Source: Natronosporangium sp035305625
GTDB taxonomy: Bacteria; Actinomycetota; Actinomycetes; Mycobacteriales; Micromonosporaceae
Assembly (NCBI GenBank): GCA_963809545.1
Contig: CAWEKD010000009.1
Coordinates: 186,001-250,000, forward strand
DNA: 64,000 bases
Direction: 5' to 3'
The notes beneath the pieces are model-generated. The model was not told where the DNA came from. It was given only the letters and a program-made list of their open reading frames with translations, and did not search any database. Below, one piece after another: positions 53,272-60,551 of the stretch. Numbering within the stretch: position 1 is the first letter of the stretch; every line of letters starts with the position of its first letter. The position numbers and the translations under genes were made by a program.

Positions 53272-53973
53272 TTACCTCCCTACCCGGTGGATCTCGTCCT
53301 GCTGACGTGGCGGCACCGGCATGGCCCGCCGATACGCGTCGACCGTGAGCTCCCACAACACGTGGTAGACCGTGGTCTGCGCTTCTTGGATGCGGTGCAC
53401 TGAGGAGGAGGGCATCACGAACAGGTGGGCGATCCGGCCGGGTTCGGCCATCCGCCCCCCGCGGGAACCGGACAGGCCGACGGTCACCATTCCCAACCGT
53501 CGGGCCTGATCGAAGGCGGCCAGTAGATTGGCAGAGTTGCCACTAGTGGACAGTCCGACCGCGATGTCGCCGGGCCGGCCCAGCGCCGCCAGTTGCCGGG
53601 CGAACACCACCTCGAATCCGACGTCGTTACCGAGCGCGGTCACCGTGGCCATGTCGGTAGTGAGTACGGTCGCCGGCAGCGGAGGCGCGGGGGGAGGTGG
53701 ATCCATGAACAGGTGCGCCAGCTCCGCCGCGTCCGTGGCGCTGCCGCCGTTGGCGAAGGTGAACAGCCGACCACCGGCGAGGAACGCCTGGGCCATGGCC
53801 TGCGCACAGGCGACGATCCGTTCGCGCTCCTGGGTCAGCACCCGCTGCCGCAGCTCGATGATCTCCCGGGTTTTCTCCTCAGTCGATCTACGTAGCTCGG
53901 CCAGCAGGTCGTCCGAGTCGACGGCCGTACCGGTCAGGAACGGATAGAGCGCCCCGGTGAGGTCGTCACTCAT
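53272..53973 (-). CDS. SIS-domain protein (GmhA/DiaA-like), hydrogenase-linked, copy 1
   Basis: 233 residues from ATG 53973, whose A is also the last base of the upstream stop (TAATG). The SIS fold is clear: LFTFANGGSATDAAELAHLF, GLSTSGNSANLLAAFDQAR (phosphosugar-binding Ser/Thr loop), VGLSGSRGGRMAEPGRIAHLFV and SSVHRIQEAQTTVYHVLWE. Resembles sedoheptulose-7-phosphate isomerase, but SIS genes are constant companions of group 1h hydrogenases, so the role is probably not LPS heptose synthesis. Three bases separate it from hhyS. Confidence 0.88.
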   Translation of the reverse strand: MSDDLTGALYPFLTGTAVDSDDLLAELRRSTEEKTREIIELRQRVLTQERERIVACAQAMAQAFLAGGRLFTFANGGSATDAAELAHLFMDPPPPAPPLPATVLTTDMATVTALGNDVGFEVVFARQLAALGRPGDIAVGLSTSGNSANLLAAFDQARRLGMVTVGLSGSRGGRMAEPGRIAHLFVMPSSSVHRIQEAQTTVYHVLWELTVDAYRRAMPVPPRQQDEIHRVGR

Positions 53974-54227
53974 TACCTCTCCTTCACCTCGTCGGTGGGG
54001 TTCAGCACCGCGATCGCCTCCCCGGCGTGCACCAGCACCGTGTCGCCGGGTCCGGCGGTCACCAGCGCCACGCTCACCTCGTCGGTGGTGCCGTCGAAGT
54101 CGACCAGCGCCATTCGGTCCGGCCGCAGTTGGAGCACCCGGCCCGGCTCGGCCTGGTCGGCGCAGGTGAGGCAGACCGGCCCGACGCAGTGTTCGGCGGA
54201 TGGCTGAGGCGATTCCGGCCGGGTCAT
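53973..54227 (-). CDS. HypC/HupF-family chaperone of the internal-Cys type
   Basis: 84 residues from ATG 54227. In place of the N-terminal Met-Cys of HypC it has CVGPVCLTCAD (C14, C19, C22), then GRVLQLRPDRMALVDFDGTTDEVSVALVTAGPGDTVLVHAGEAIAV, the OB-fold end characteristic of HypC/HybG/HupF. It is a second chaperone in the operon besides hypC and might be dedicated to HhyL or bind its own metal. The TAA stop shares a base with the next ATG. Confidence 0.85.
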   Translation of the reverse strand: MTRPESPQPSAEHCVGPVCLTCADQAEPGRVLQLRPDRMALVDFDGTTDEVSVALVTAGPGDTVLVHAGEAIAVLNPTDEVKER

Positions 54228-54841
54228 GTGGTCCGTCCATTCATCGGTAGCTGCTCCAACAGCACGTGCACCAGCTCCCACAGCAGGTGGTACGTGGTGA
54301 CGTGCACTTCCTTGACCACGGTCGGATCGGTCGCCTCCGCCGCCAGCAGATGCGCCACCGCCGGGTCGGTGGCCAGCTCCCCGCCGTCTCCACCGGTCAG
54401 CGCGAGCGTGAGCATGCCCCGTTCCTGGGCGGCCTGGAGGCCACGTTGGACGTTGCGACAGTGCCCGTCGGGGGAAATCCCCAGGGCGATGTCGGTGGGC
54501 TGGCCCAGGTGCCGCACCTGGTGGGCGAACACTTCGTCGAACCCGACTCGGCTCGCCAGTCCGGTCACGGTGGCGGCGTCGGCGGCGAGGCACAGCGCCG
54601 GCAGGGCCGGTTTGCCCACGATCACCGGGTGCACGAACTCGACCGCCACGTGCTGGGCGTCGGTGGCCGCACCACCGTTGCCGAACACCAGCAGTCGACC
54701 GCCGCGGCGGAATCGGTCTGCCATGGCGTGACACGCCGCCGCTACTACTTCGGCACGTTCGGCCAGCCGTTCAAGCGGTGCCACTCGGCGAGCGAATAGC
54801 GTATCCACCGTCGCGGGCGCGAGGTCGACTGAAAACGGCAT
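54224..54841 (-). CDS. SIS-domain protein (GmhA-like), hydrogenase-linked, copy 2
   Basis: 205 residues from ATG 54841 (MPFSVDLAPATVDTLFARR); TAGGGA lies ten bases upstream, whereas the GTG at 54850 is too close to it. SIS motifs: LLVFGNGGAATDAQHVAVEF, ALGISPDGHCRNVQRGLQAA, LALTGGDGGELATDPAVAHL, EVHVTTYHLLWELVHVLLEQ. The phosphosugar loop reads SPDGHCRN, not STSGNSXN as in copy 1, so ligand binding may differ. It is the first gene of the hydrogenase operon. Confidence 0.86.
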   Translation of the reverse strand: MPFSVDLAPATVDTLFARRVAPLERLAERAEVVAAACHAMADRFRRGGRLLVFGNGGAATDAQHVAVEFVHPVIVGKPALPALCLAADAATVTGLASRVGFDEVFAHQVRHLGQPTDIALGISPDGHCRNVQRGLQAAQERGMLTLALTGGDGGELATDPAVAHLLAAEATDPTVVKEVHVTTYHLLWELVHVLLEQLPMNGRTT

Positions 54842-54886
54842 ACGGTGCACATCCCTACAATTGCTAAGGAGGTGCCGTAACCGTAT

Positions 54887-54903
54887 AGCTACCGAGAGCT
54901 ACC
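54887..54903. promoter_or_regulatory. Direct repeat AGCTACC upstream of the hydrogenase operon
   Basis: AGCTACC occurs at 54887-54893 and 54897-54903 (GGTAGCT on the coding strand), one helix turn apart, ~50 bases before the first gene of the operon. It could be a binding site for an activator. No convincing -10/-35 pair is visible in the 135-base gap. Confidence 0.35.
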
Positions 54904-54976
54904 TGCAGCCGAATCCTGGGGAATCACTAAAAATCGCTGCCGCCCCGGCAGACCCGCGCGGCGCAGCAGTCTCCGC

Positions 54977-55678
54977 TCACTGCAGCGTGGCGCGAGCGAC
55001 CGCCCCTACCTCAGCGTCGACCTGCGCCACAATGTCTCCGGTCGGGGACCAGATGGTCGAGCGGCCCGCCGCCTGCGAGTATCCGTCGGTGATTCCCGCG
55101 AAACTGGCCACCGCCACCCAGACCTGGTATCCGATCGCAATCTCGTGCGCCCGCTCTTCCTGCCGGATGGCCTCGTGTGGATGGGTGACGGTAGCCGCCG
55201 CGTACAGGTCCAAGCCTCCCAGGGCGGTGTCCGCCACATGCTGTGGCTCCCACAGGTCCCGGCCGACCGCTAAGCCCACCCGCCACCCGTCGACACTCAG
55301 CACCGACGGGGTGTTGCCCTGGGCGAACCGGTGCGGCTCCTCCCCCTCCAGCCACATCTTGTGGTGGGCGACCGTGACCCCACCGCTCGAGACGGCTAGC
55401 ATCCCGATGTGGCTGCGGCCGGTCTCCCCGTGCACCGGCGCCCCGACCAGCGCCAACGCCCCCACCTCGGCGCAGGCCTCCACCACGGGGGCCAGCCGCT
55501 GATCCCGGTGGGTGATCGGGGGCGCGCCCAACTCGTACCCGGTCAACGACAGCTGCGGAAAGATCACCATCTGGGCGTGCGCCCGCCGGACCACCTCCGC
55601 ATGGTGCTCGGCATTGGCAGCCACGTCGAACGGCTCGCACTCCGGCTGAGCCACAGCGATGGTCAGCGGTCCGCGCAT
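54977..55678 (-). CDS. Nitrilase-superfamily protein lacking catalytic residues
   Basis: 233 residues from ATG 55678 (MRGPLTIAVAQPECEPFDVA); an ATG 16 codons upstream is less fitting. The fold is carbon-nitrogen hydrolase: VAQPECEPFDVAANAEHH, VIFPQLSLTGYEL, HHKMWLEGEEPHRFAQG, VGLAVGRDLWEPQH. In active members the motifs read FPE and (I/V)C(Y/R)D. Here the Glu is Gln (codon CAG) and the Cys is Gly (codon GGC); only the Lys remains. The protein is therefore probably not an amidase. It ends 135 bases before the hydrogenase operon on the same strand. Confidence 0.8.
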   Translation of the reverse strand: MRGPLTIAVAQPECEPFDVAANAEHHAEVVRRAHAQMVIFPQLSLTGYELGAPPITHRDQRLAPVVEACAEVGALALVGAPVHGETGRSHIGMLAVSSGGVTVAHHKMWLEGEEPHRFAQGNTPSVLSVDGWRVGLAVGRDLWEPQHVADTALGGLDLYAAATVTHPHEAIRQEERAHEIAIGYQVWVAVASFAGITDGYSQAAGRSTIWSPTGDIVAQVDAEVGAVARATLQ

Positions 55679-55815
55679 GGCAGCCCCCATGATCGGCCGG
55701 GCCGGGTTCCGGTCAGTCCTCAGCATAGGGCAGACGGTCCCCGGAAATCGGCGTTGCCGCAGGTTAACGGGGCGACTCCCGGCCGATCACGGGGGCGTAA
55801 GGGGCGCAGTACCGA

Positions 55816-57282
55816 TCAGGTGCGGGCCGGCTCCGGCGCCGTCTCCACCGGGGCCTTCGTCGGCCGGGTGGCCAGGGCGCCGCCCGGCCCCTCGAACCGT
55901 CGACCCCAACCGGTGAGGACGGCGAACACCATCACCACGGTGAGCGCCAACGGGTACACGGTGCTGACGAACATGGTCTGGATGCTGACCGGGTCGAGGT
56001 GGTCGTACCCACCGGTCAACTGGGCCCCGATGAACAGGTAGGCGCTCAGGAACGGGATCACCCCACCCAGCCCCATCGTGAAGCAGTCCATGACGTTGGA
56101 GCGTCGGTAGGGGTGCAGGTTCACCCGGGCGCCGATCTCATCCGCGATCGGTCCGAAGGCCAGCATGGAGGCGGAGGTGACCCCGCCGAACAATCCGCCG
56201 GTGACCACCGAGCCGACCGCGATCGACGCTTCGGCCCCGCGCGGGGTGGCGGCCAGGCGGCTGTTGCTCAGCCAGTCCACCAGCCGCTGCAGCACCCGCG
56301 CCTCGGACAGCACCCCCACGATCCCGAACACCGAGATCACCAGGATCACGGTGCTGAACATGGAGCTGAGGCCCTCCACCAGGAAGCCCACCGGGGTGCC
56401 GTCCGCCACCCCGAGCACGCCCTCAAAGCTCATCAAGCCGGTCCCCAAGGCGGTGAGCGTGCCCAGCACCAGCCCGACCGTGACCGCCTTGAAGATGTCC
56501 CGGGTCAGGAACGCCACGGTCAGCATCACCGCCACCGGGATGAGCATGATCAGCCCACGTGGGCTGGCCTCCTCCGGGAGCACCCCGGCGGCGTCCCCGC
56601 CGCTACCGCCCCCCAGCAGCAGGTACACCAGCGCGGCCAACCCGGCGGCGGCCAGCGCGTACTTGGCGCGGGCCGCCACTACCCCACCGATGTCGGCCAC
56701 TCCGCTGCGGCGACGGAACCGCTGGGAGGCGGCGGAGATGATGGTGGTGTCGGAGATCGGGGCGAGGTTGTCACCGAAGATCCCGCCGGAAACGATCGCG
56801 CCCGCCAGCAGCGCCGGCTCCGCCCCCAGCGCCACACCCGCCGGGTAGAAGATCGGGAACGCGGTGAACATGGTGCCGATCGAGGAGCCGGTCGCCATCG
56901 CGACCGTACACACCACAATGAACGTGAAGAGGGTGAACAGCCGGGCATCGACCCCTATTTCGTTGGCCAGCCACACGAACCCGTCGGAGACGTTGGTGGC
57001 CTTGATCAGCTGGGCGAACATGCCGATCACCAGCAGGATGACCACGATCGACACCGCGGTCGGGCTGCCGATGCCCCGCATCACCGCATCCCAGTAGTGC
57101 CGGTAGTTCGTGGCCAGCACGGCACCGAGCAGCAGCGCTACGAAGCCCCCCATCGCCAGCGCCTGCATCTCGAATGCCTGCAGGATCACAAAGAACAGCA
57201 CGCAGAAGAACAGAAAGACGGCGACGGGTACGAACGCCGCCAGCCAACCGCCTCGGAACGTCAGTTCGCGGGGCTCAGACAT
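55816..57282 (-). CDS. NhaC-family Na+/H+ antiporter
   Basis: 488 residues from ATG 57282 (MSEPRELTFRGGWLAAFVP). About 12 helices, with signatures FGDNLAPISDTTIISAASQ and MATGSSIGTMFTAFPIFYPAG typical of the NhaC/ArsB-related antiporter clan, and GLFGGVTSASMLAFGPIADE in the second half. Could carry Na+/H+ or an organic anion. It diverges from the XRE regulator across 279 bases and might be controlled with the downstream imino-acid operon, perhaps as its importer. Confidence 0.85.
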   Translation of the reverse strand: MSEPRELTFRGGWLAAFVPVAVFLFFCVLFFVILQAFEMQALAMGGFVALLLGAVLATNYRHYWDAVMRGIGSPTAVSIVVILLVIGMFAQLIKATNVSDGFVWLANEIGVDARLFTLFTFIVVCTVAMATGSSIGTMFTAFPIFYPAGVALGAEPALLAGAIVSGGIFGDNLAPISDTTIISAASQRFRRRSGVADIGGVVAARAKYALAAAGLAALVYLLLGGGSGGDAAGVLPEEASPRGLIMLIPVAVMLTVAFLTRDIFKAVTVGLVLGTLTALGTGLMSFEGVLGVADGTPVGFLVEGLSSMFSTVILVISVFGIVGVLSEARVLQRLVDWLSNSRLAATPRGAEASIAVGSVVTGGLFGGVTSASMLAFGPIADEIGARVNLHPYRRSNVMDCFTMGLGGVIPFLSAYLFIGAQLTGGYDHLDPVSIQTMFVSTVYPLALTVVMVFAVLTGWGRRFEGPGGALATRPTKAPVETAPEPART

Positions 57283-57561
57283 GACGACTCCTCTCTGCGC
57301 GTCCGCTCCGCGCGCCTTCTCCGTACGGGCGACTCCCCTCCTCGCAATCGGTGCCCGGTGTGTAGTCCTATCTAATACCGCCGCACGAGCTATGCGCAAT
57401 GGCACTGCACACAGCCCCGCCGGTACCCCATCACAGGGAAGCGTGCAGGCGCTTGCTACCTGGCACTATCTGTCCCCCAGTGCCCGACTCCGTCGGAGCT
57501 CCGACCATGAGCGTGCACCCTCACTGCACATCGACGTTCACACCTGGCATACAATTCGGGC

Positions 57562-58098
57562 ATGATCGGGCGTAGGCTGCGGGAACTGCGGAACCGCCCG
57601 GGGGATGAGTCTGCGGGCGTTGGCCAACCAGACCGGGTTGTCGGCCACCCTGCTCAGCCAGATCGAGCGAGGGGTGACCGAACCGAGCCTGCGCGCCTTG
57701 CGTCAGCTGGCCCGGGTGTTCGGCCAGTCAGTGGCGACCCTGTTCGACGAGGGCGCCGCCCCCGCGTGCCACATCGGCCGGGAGGGAGAACGCTCCCGGA
57801 TCGTGTCCCCGCGGGGATTCATCCAGTACGAGCGACTGGCCCCCGGCAACGGGCAACTGGAAGTACTGCGAGGACTGCTGAACCCGGTGAGGTCTCCGAC
57901 GCCGAGCCCACCATTCACGAGGCGCTGGAGTGCGCGTACGTGGTCACCGGGACGTTGACGGTGGAAGTCGGGGACGCCCACTACGACGTCGAAGCGGGTG
58001 AGGCGGTCACGATCGGGCCGGGCCAACCACACCGGTATGTCAACCGCACCGGCGATCCGGTCGAGTTCCTGTGCATCGCCACCCCACCGATCCCGTGA
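57562..58098 (+). CDS. XRE-family regulator with C-terminal cupin domain, two compensating frameshifts
   Basis: ATG 57562 (MIGRRLRELRNR). An extra base near 57597-57604 moves the frame to MSLRALANQTGLSATLLSQIERGVTEPSL, the helix-turn-helix. A lost G near 57886 returns it to the first frame for the cupin (LECAYVVTGTLTVEVGD, VTIGPGQPHRYVNRTGDP). Corrected length is ~178 residues, usual for this type. TACAAT at 57550-57555 lies six bases before the ATG, with no ribosome site, so the transcript is probably leaderless. It likely regulates the following catabolic operon. Confidence 0.85.
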   Translation: MIGRRLRELRNRPGDESAGVGQPDRVVGHPAQPDRARGDRTEPARLASAGPGVRPVSGDPVRRGRRPRVPHRPGGRTLPDRVPAGIHPVRATGPRQRATGSTARTAEPGEVSDAEPTIHEALECAYVVTGTLTVEVGDAHYDVEAGEAVTIGPGQPHRYVNRTGDPVEFLCIATPPIP

Positions 58099-58108
58099 GG
58101 AGAACGGC

Positions 58109-59041
58109 ATGGACCGTACCGACGTGAACTGGCGTGGATACATTCCGGCGATCACCACCCCGTTCGACGCCGACGGCGCGCTGGACCTGGCCGCGTTCGA
58201 GAAGCAGCTGGGCTGGCTGATCGAACAGGGCATGCACGGGATCATCCTGGCCGGCACCACCGGCGAATGGTTCAGCATGACGCCTGCGGAGCGGGCGGAA
58301 CTGTTCGCGGCCGGAGGGAAACTGGCCCCGGCGGACCTGCCGGTGATCGGTGGCTGCAACGGCTACACCGCCCAGGAGGTGATCAGCCACGCCCGGGCCG
58401 CGGAAGCGGCCGGCCTGGCCGGCATCCTGGTCACCCCGCCGCCGTACGTGGTGCCCAACCGGCGCGAGCTGGTGCAGTTCTATCGCGACGTCTCCGACGC
58501 GGTCGACCTGCCGATCTGCGTCTACAACTGGCCGCGCGGCTGCGGGGTGGACATGTCCCCGACCTGCTGGCCGAACTGGCCGAACTGGACAAAGTGGTGG
58601 CGATCAAGAACTCCACCGGCGACTTCGGGGCGTTCCTGGCGGGGCTGTACGCCCTGTCCGACCGGGTGCGGTACTTCGGTGTCCCCACCAGCCCCCTCGG
58701 CGCCGACCTGGCCTCCCTGGGGCGGGGGGACGGGCTGATGGGCTCCGGCGCCCCACTCGGCGCCGACCACCCCGGTTTCTGGGAGGCGGTGTGGCGCGGA
58801 GACCGCGACCGGGCGGTGGAGCTGGGCGCCCGGGACCGGGTGATCATGCAGCGGTGGTTCACCCCGGACTACGGGGCCCGATTCGGCAACGCCCAGGCGA
58901 TCATGAAGACGGCGTTGCGGCTGCAAGGCGTGCCGCGCCGGCTACGTCCGCCGGCCACTGCTGGAACTGACCGCCGACGAGGTCGCGATCGTGGAGGCCA
59001 CCCTGCGGGAGCTGGGGATCGAGACGCGGCCACTGGCCTGA
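58109..59041 (+). CDS. Dihydrodipicolinate synthase-family lyase/deaminase, two compensating frameshifts
   Basis: ATG 58109 with GTGAGGAGAA upstream. DapA-type barrel: GYIPAITTPFDADGALD, GIILAGTTGEWFSMTPAERAEL, VYNWPRGCGVDM (Tyr), KVVAIKNSTGDFGAF (Schiff-base Lys). One G is missing at 58560-58561 (MSPDLLAELAEL) and one base is extra at ~58936-58941 (back to GYVRRPLLELTADEV). Corrected length 310 residues. With the next three genes it matches 1-pyrroline-4-hydroxy-2-carboxylate deaminase of hydroxyproline catabolism; another aldolase or lyase role is possible. Confidence 0.82.
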
Positions 59042-59066
59042 GGTCACCGGTGGGGAGGCGGTGGAC

Positions 59067-60267
59067 ATGAACCGATGTGACGTGGTGGTGATCGGGGGCG
59101 GCCTGCTCGGCTGCGCCACCGCGTGGACCCTGGCCCGGGACGGGCTGGACGTGGTGGTGCTGGAACGCGACCAGCTCAACCAGCACGCCTCCGGCCAGAA
59201 CGCCGGCAGCCTGCACCTGCAGCTGGAGTACCGGATGATCGTGGAAGGTGTAGGCGGCCGCCCGCCGGGCAGCCGAGGCGATGCCGCTGCACCTGACCGC
59301 CGCCCGCCTGTGGCGCAGCCTGGCCACCGAACTGGGTTCGTCCCTGGGGGTCGCGCAGACCGGTGGGCTGATGCTGGCCGCCACCGACGAACAGGCCCGG
59401 GTGCTGGAGACCAAGTGCGCCATCGAACGCGCCCACGGGCTGGACGTGGAGCTGCTCACCGGCGCGCACGTGCGCGAACTGGCCCCCTACCTGGCTCCGG
59501 AGATCGTGGCGGCGGCGTACTGCCCGCAGGAAGGCAAGGTAAACGCCCGCACCGCGGGACCGGCGTTCGCCCGGGCCGCGGTCGAGTTGGGGGCGCGGTT
59601 CCACACCCGCACCCAGGTGACCGCGATCCATCGGCAGGGCGACCGGTGGCTGGTGGACGCCGCCTCGGTCACCGACGGAGACACGGTCTGGCAGGGACGG
59701 TTCCGCGCCGAGGCGGTGGTGCTGGCCGCCGGGGTGTGGACCAACCAGCTCGCGGGCCTGGTCGGGGCGCAGCTGCCGGTCATCCCGGTGGCGCTGACCA
59801 TGACCGTGACCACCCGGACCGCGCCCTTCCTGCCGCACCTGGTGCAGCACGCCGGTTCCCGGCTGTCGCTGAAGCAGGCCCCGGACGGCAACGTGCTGAT
59901 CGGCGGCGGCTGGCCGGCCCGGCTGCTCACCGACCCGCTGGGAGAGCCGCTGCTGGACCGTCGGCCGGAGCTGATCCGCCAGTCGGTGGCCGGCAACGCC
60001 CGGGCCGCGATCGCCGCGGTGCCGGCGATCGCTTCCCTGCCGGTGCTGCGGACCTGGGTGGGCACCACCACCATCACCCCCGATCAGGTGCCACTGGTCG
60101 GGCCGGTGCCCGGCCAGCCGGACATGTACGTGGCCACCGGGGGCTCCACTCTCACCCTGGCGCCGGCGTTCGCCCGGATGCTCAGTGACCTGGTCCGCGG
60201 CGTACCGCCGGAGCTGGACCTGACTCCGTACCATCCGGGACGGTTTGGAGACCGGGCCTATGTCTGA
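59067..60267 (+). CDS. FAD-dependent amine/imino acid oxidoreductase (DadA-like), one frameshift
   Basis: ATG 59067, GGGGAGG eight bases upstream. The N-terminal Rossmann motif CDVVVIGGGLLGCATAWTLA and ASGQNAGSLHLQLEY are in one frame. An extra G at ~59253 shifts the remainder (AARRAAEAMPLHLTAARLW, LMLAATDEQARVLE, ARTAGPAFARAAVELGARFH, GGSTLTLAPAFARML). Corrected length ~400 residues, as in D-amino acid dehydrogenase/sarcosine oxidase beta-type subunits. With the two following genes it would form a heterotrimer such as D-hydroxyproline dehydrogenase. Confidence 0.85.
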
Positions 60268-60550
60268 CCAGCACGCGGTGCGACTGTCCGCCACCCGAGG
60301 CGAACCGGTGGAGTTCACTTTCGACGGTCAGCCGGTGCGGGCGTACCGGGGGGAAACCTTGGCCGCCGCGCTGCTCGCCGCCGGGGTCCCGGGATTCCGC
60401 GCGGACCGGGAGGGGCGGCCACGCCGACCACTGTGCAACATGGGCACCTGCTTCGACTGTGTGGTGACCGTTGACGGCGCACCGCTGGTGCGCGCCTGCC
60501 TCACTCCCGTCGCCGACGGGCTGGACGTGCGGACGGCGAAGGGGTGGTGA
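60260..60550 (+). CDS. (2Fe-2S)-binding subunit of the oxidoreductase complex
   Basis: 96 residues from ATG 60260, overlapping the previous gene by eight bases. FTFDGQPVRAYRGETLAAALLAAG and CNMGTCFDCVVTVDG...RACLTPV are the [2Fe-2S] ferredoxin-like ligands (C-x4-C-x2-C...C). This is the small gamma subunit of HcnA/OoxX/LhpF-type dehydrogenases and works with the two flavoproteins that flank it. Confidence 0.9.
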   Translation: MSDQHAVRLSATRGEPVEFTFDGQPVRAYRGETLAAALLAAGVPGFRADREGRPRRPLCNMGTCFDCVVTVDGAPLVRACLTPVADGLDVRTAKGW

Positions 60551-60551
60551 C

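Noticed and set aside
53272..54841. SIS genes as heptose biosynthesis (GmhA)
   Set aside because: Position inside the hydrogenase operon, a non-canonical loop in one copy and no other heptose genes make this role unlikely.
54842..54880. Strong ribosome-site-like AAGGAGGTGCC on the plus strand near 54866
   Set aside because: No plus-strand gene follows; the neighbouring genes are on the minus strand, so it is coincidental.
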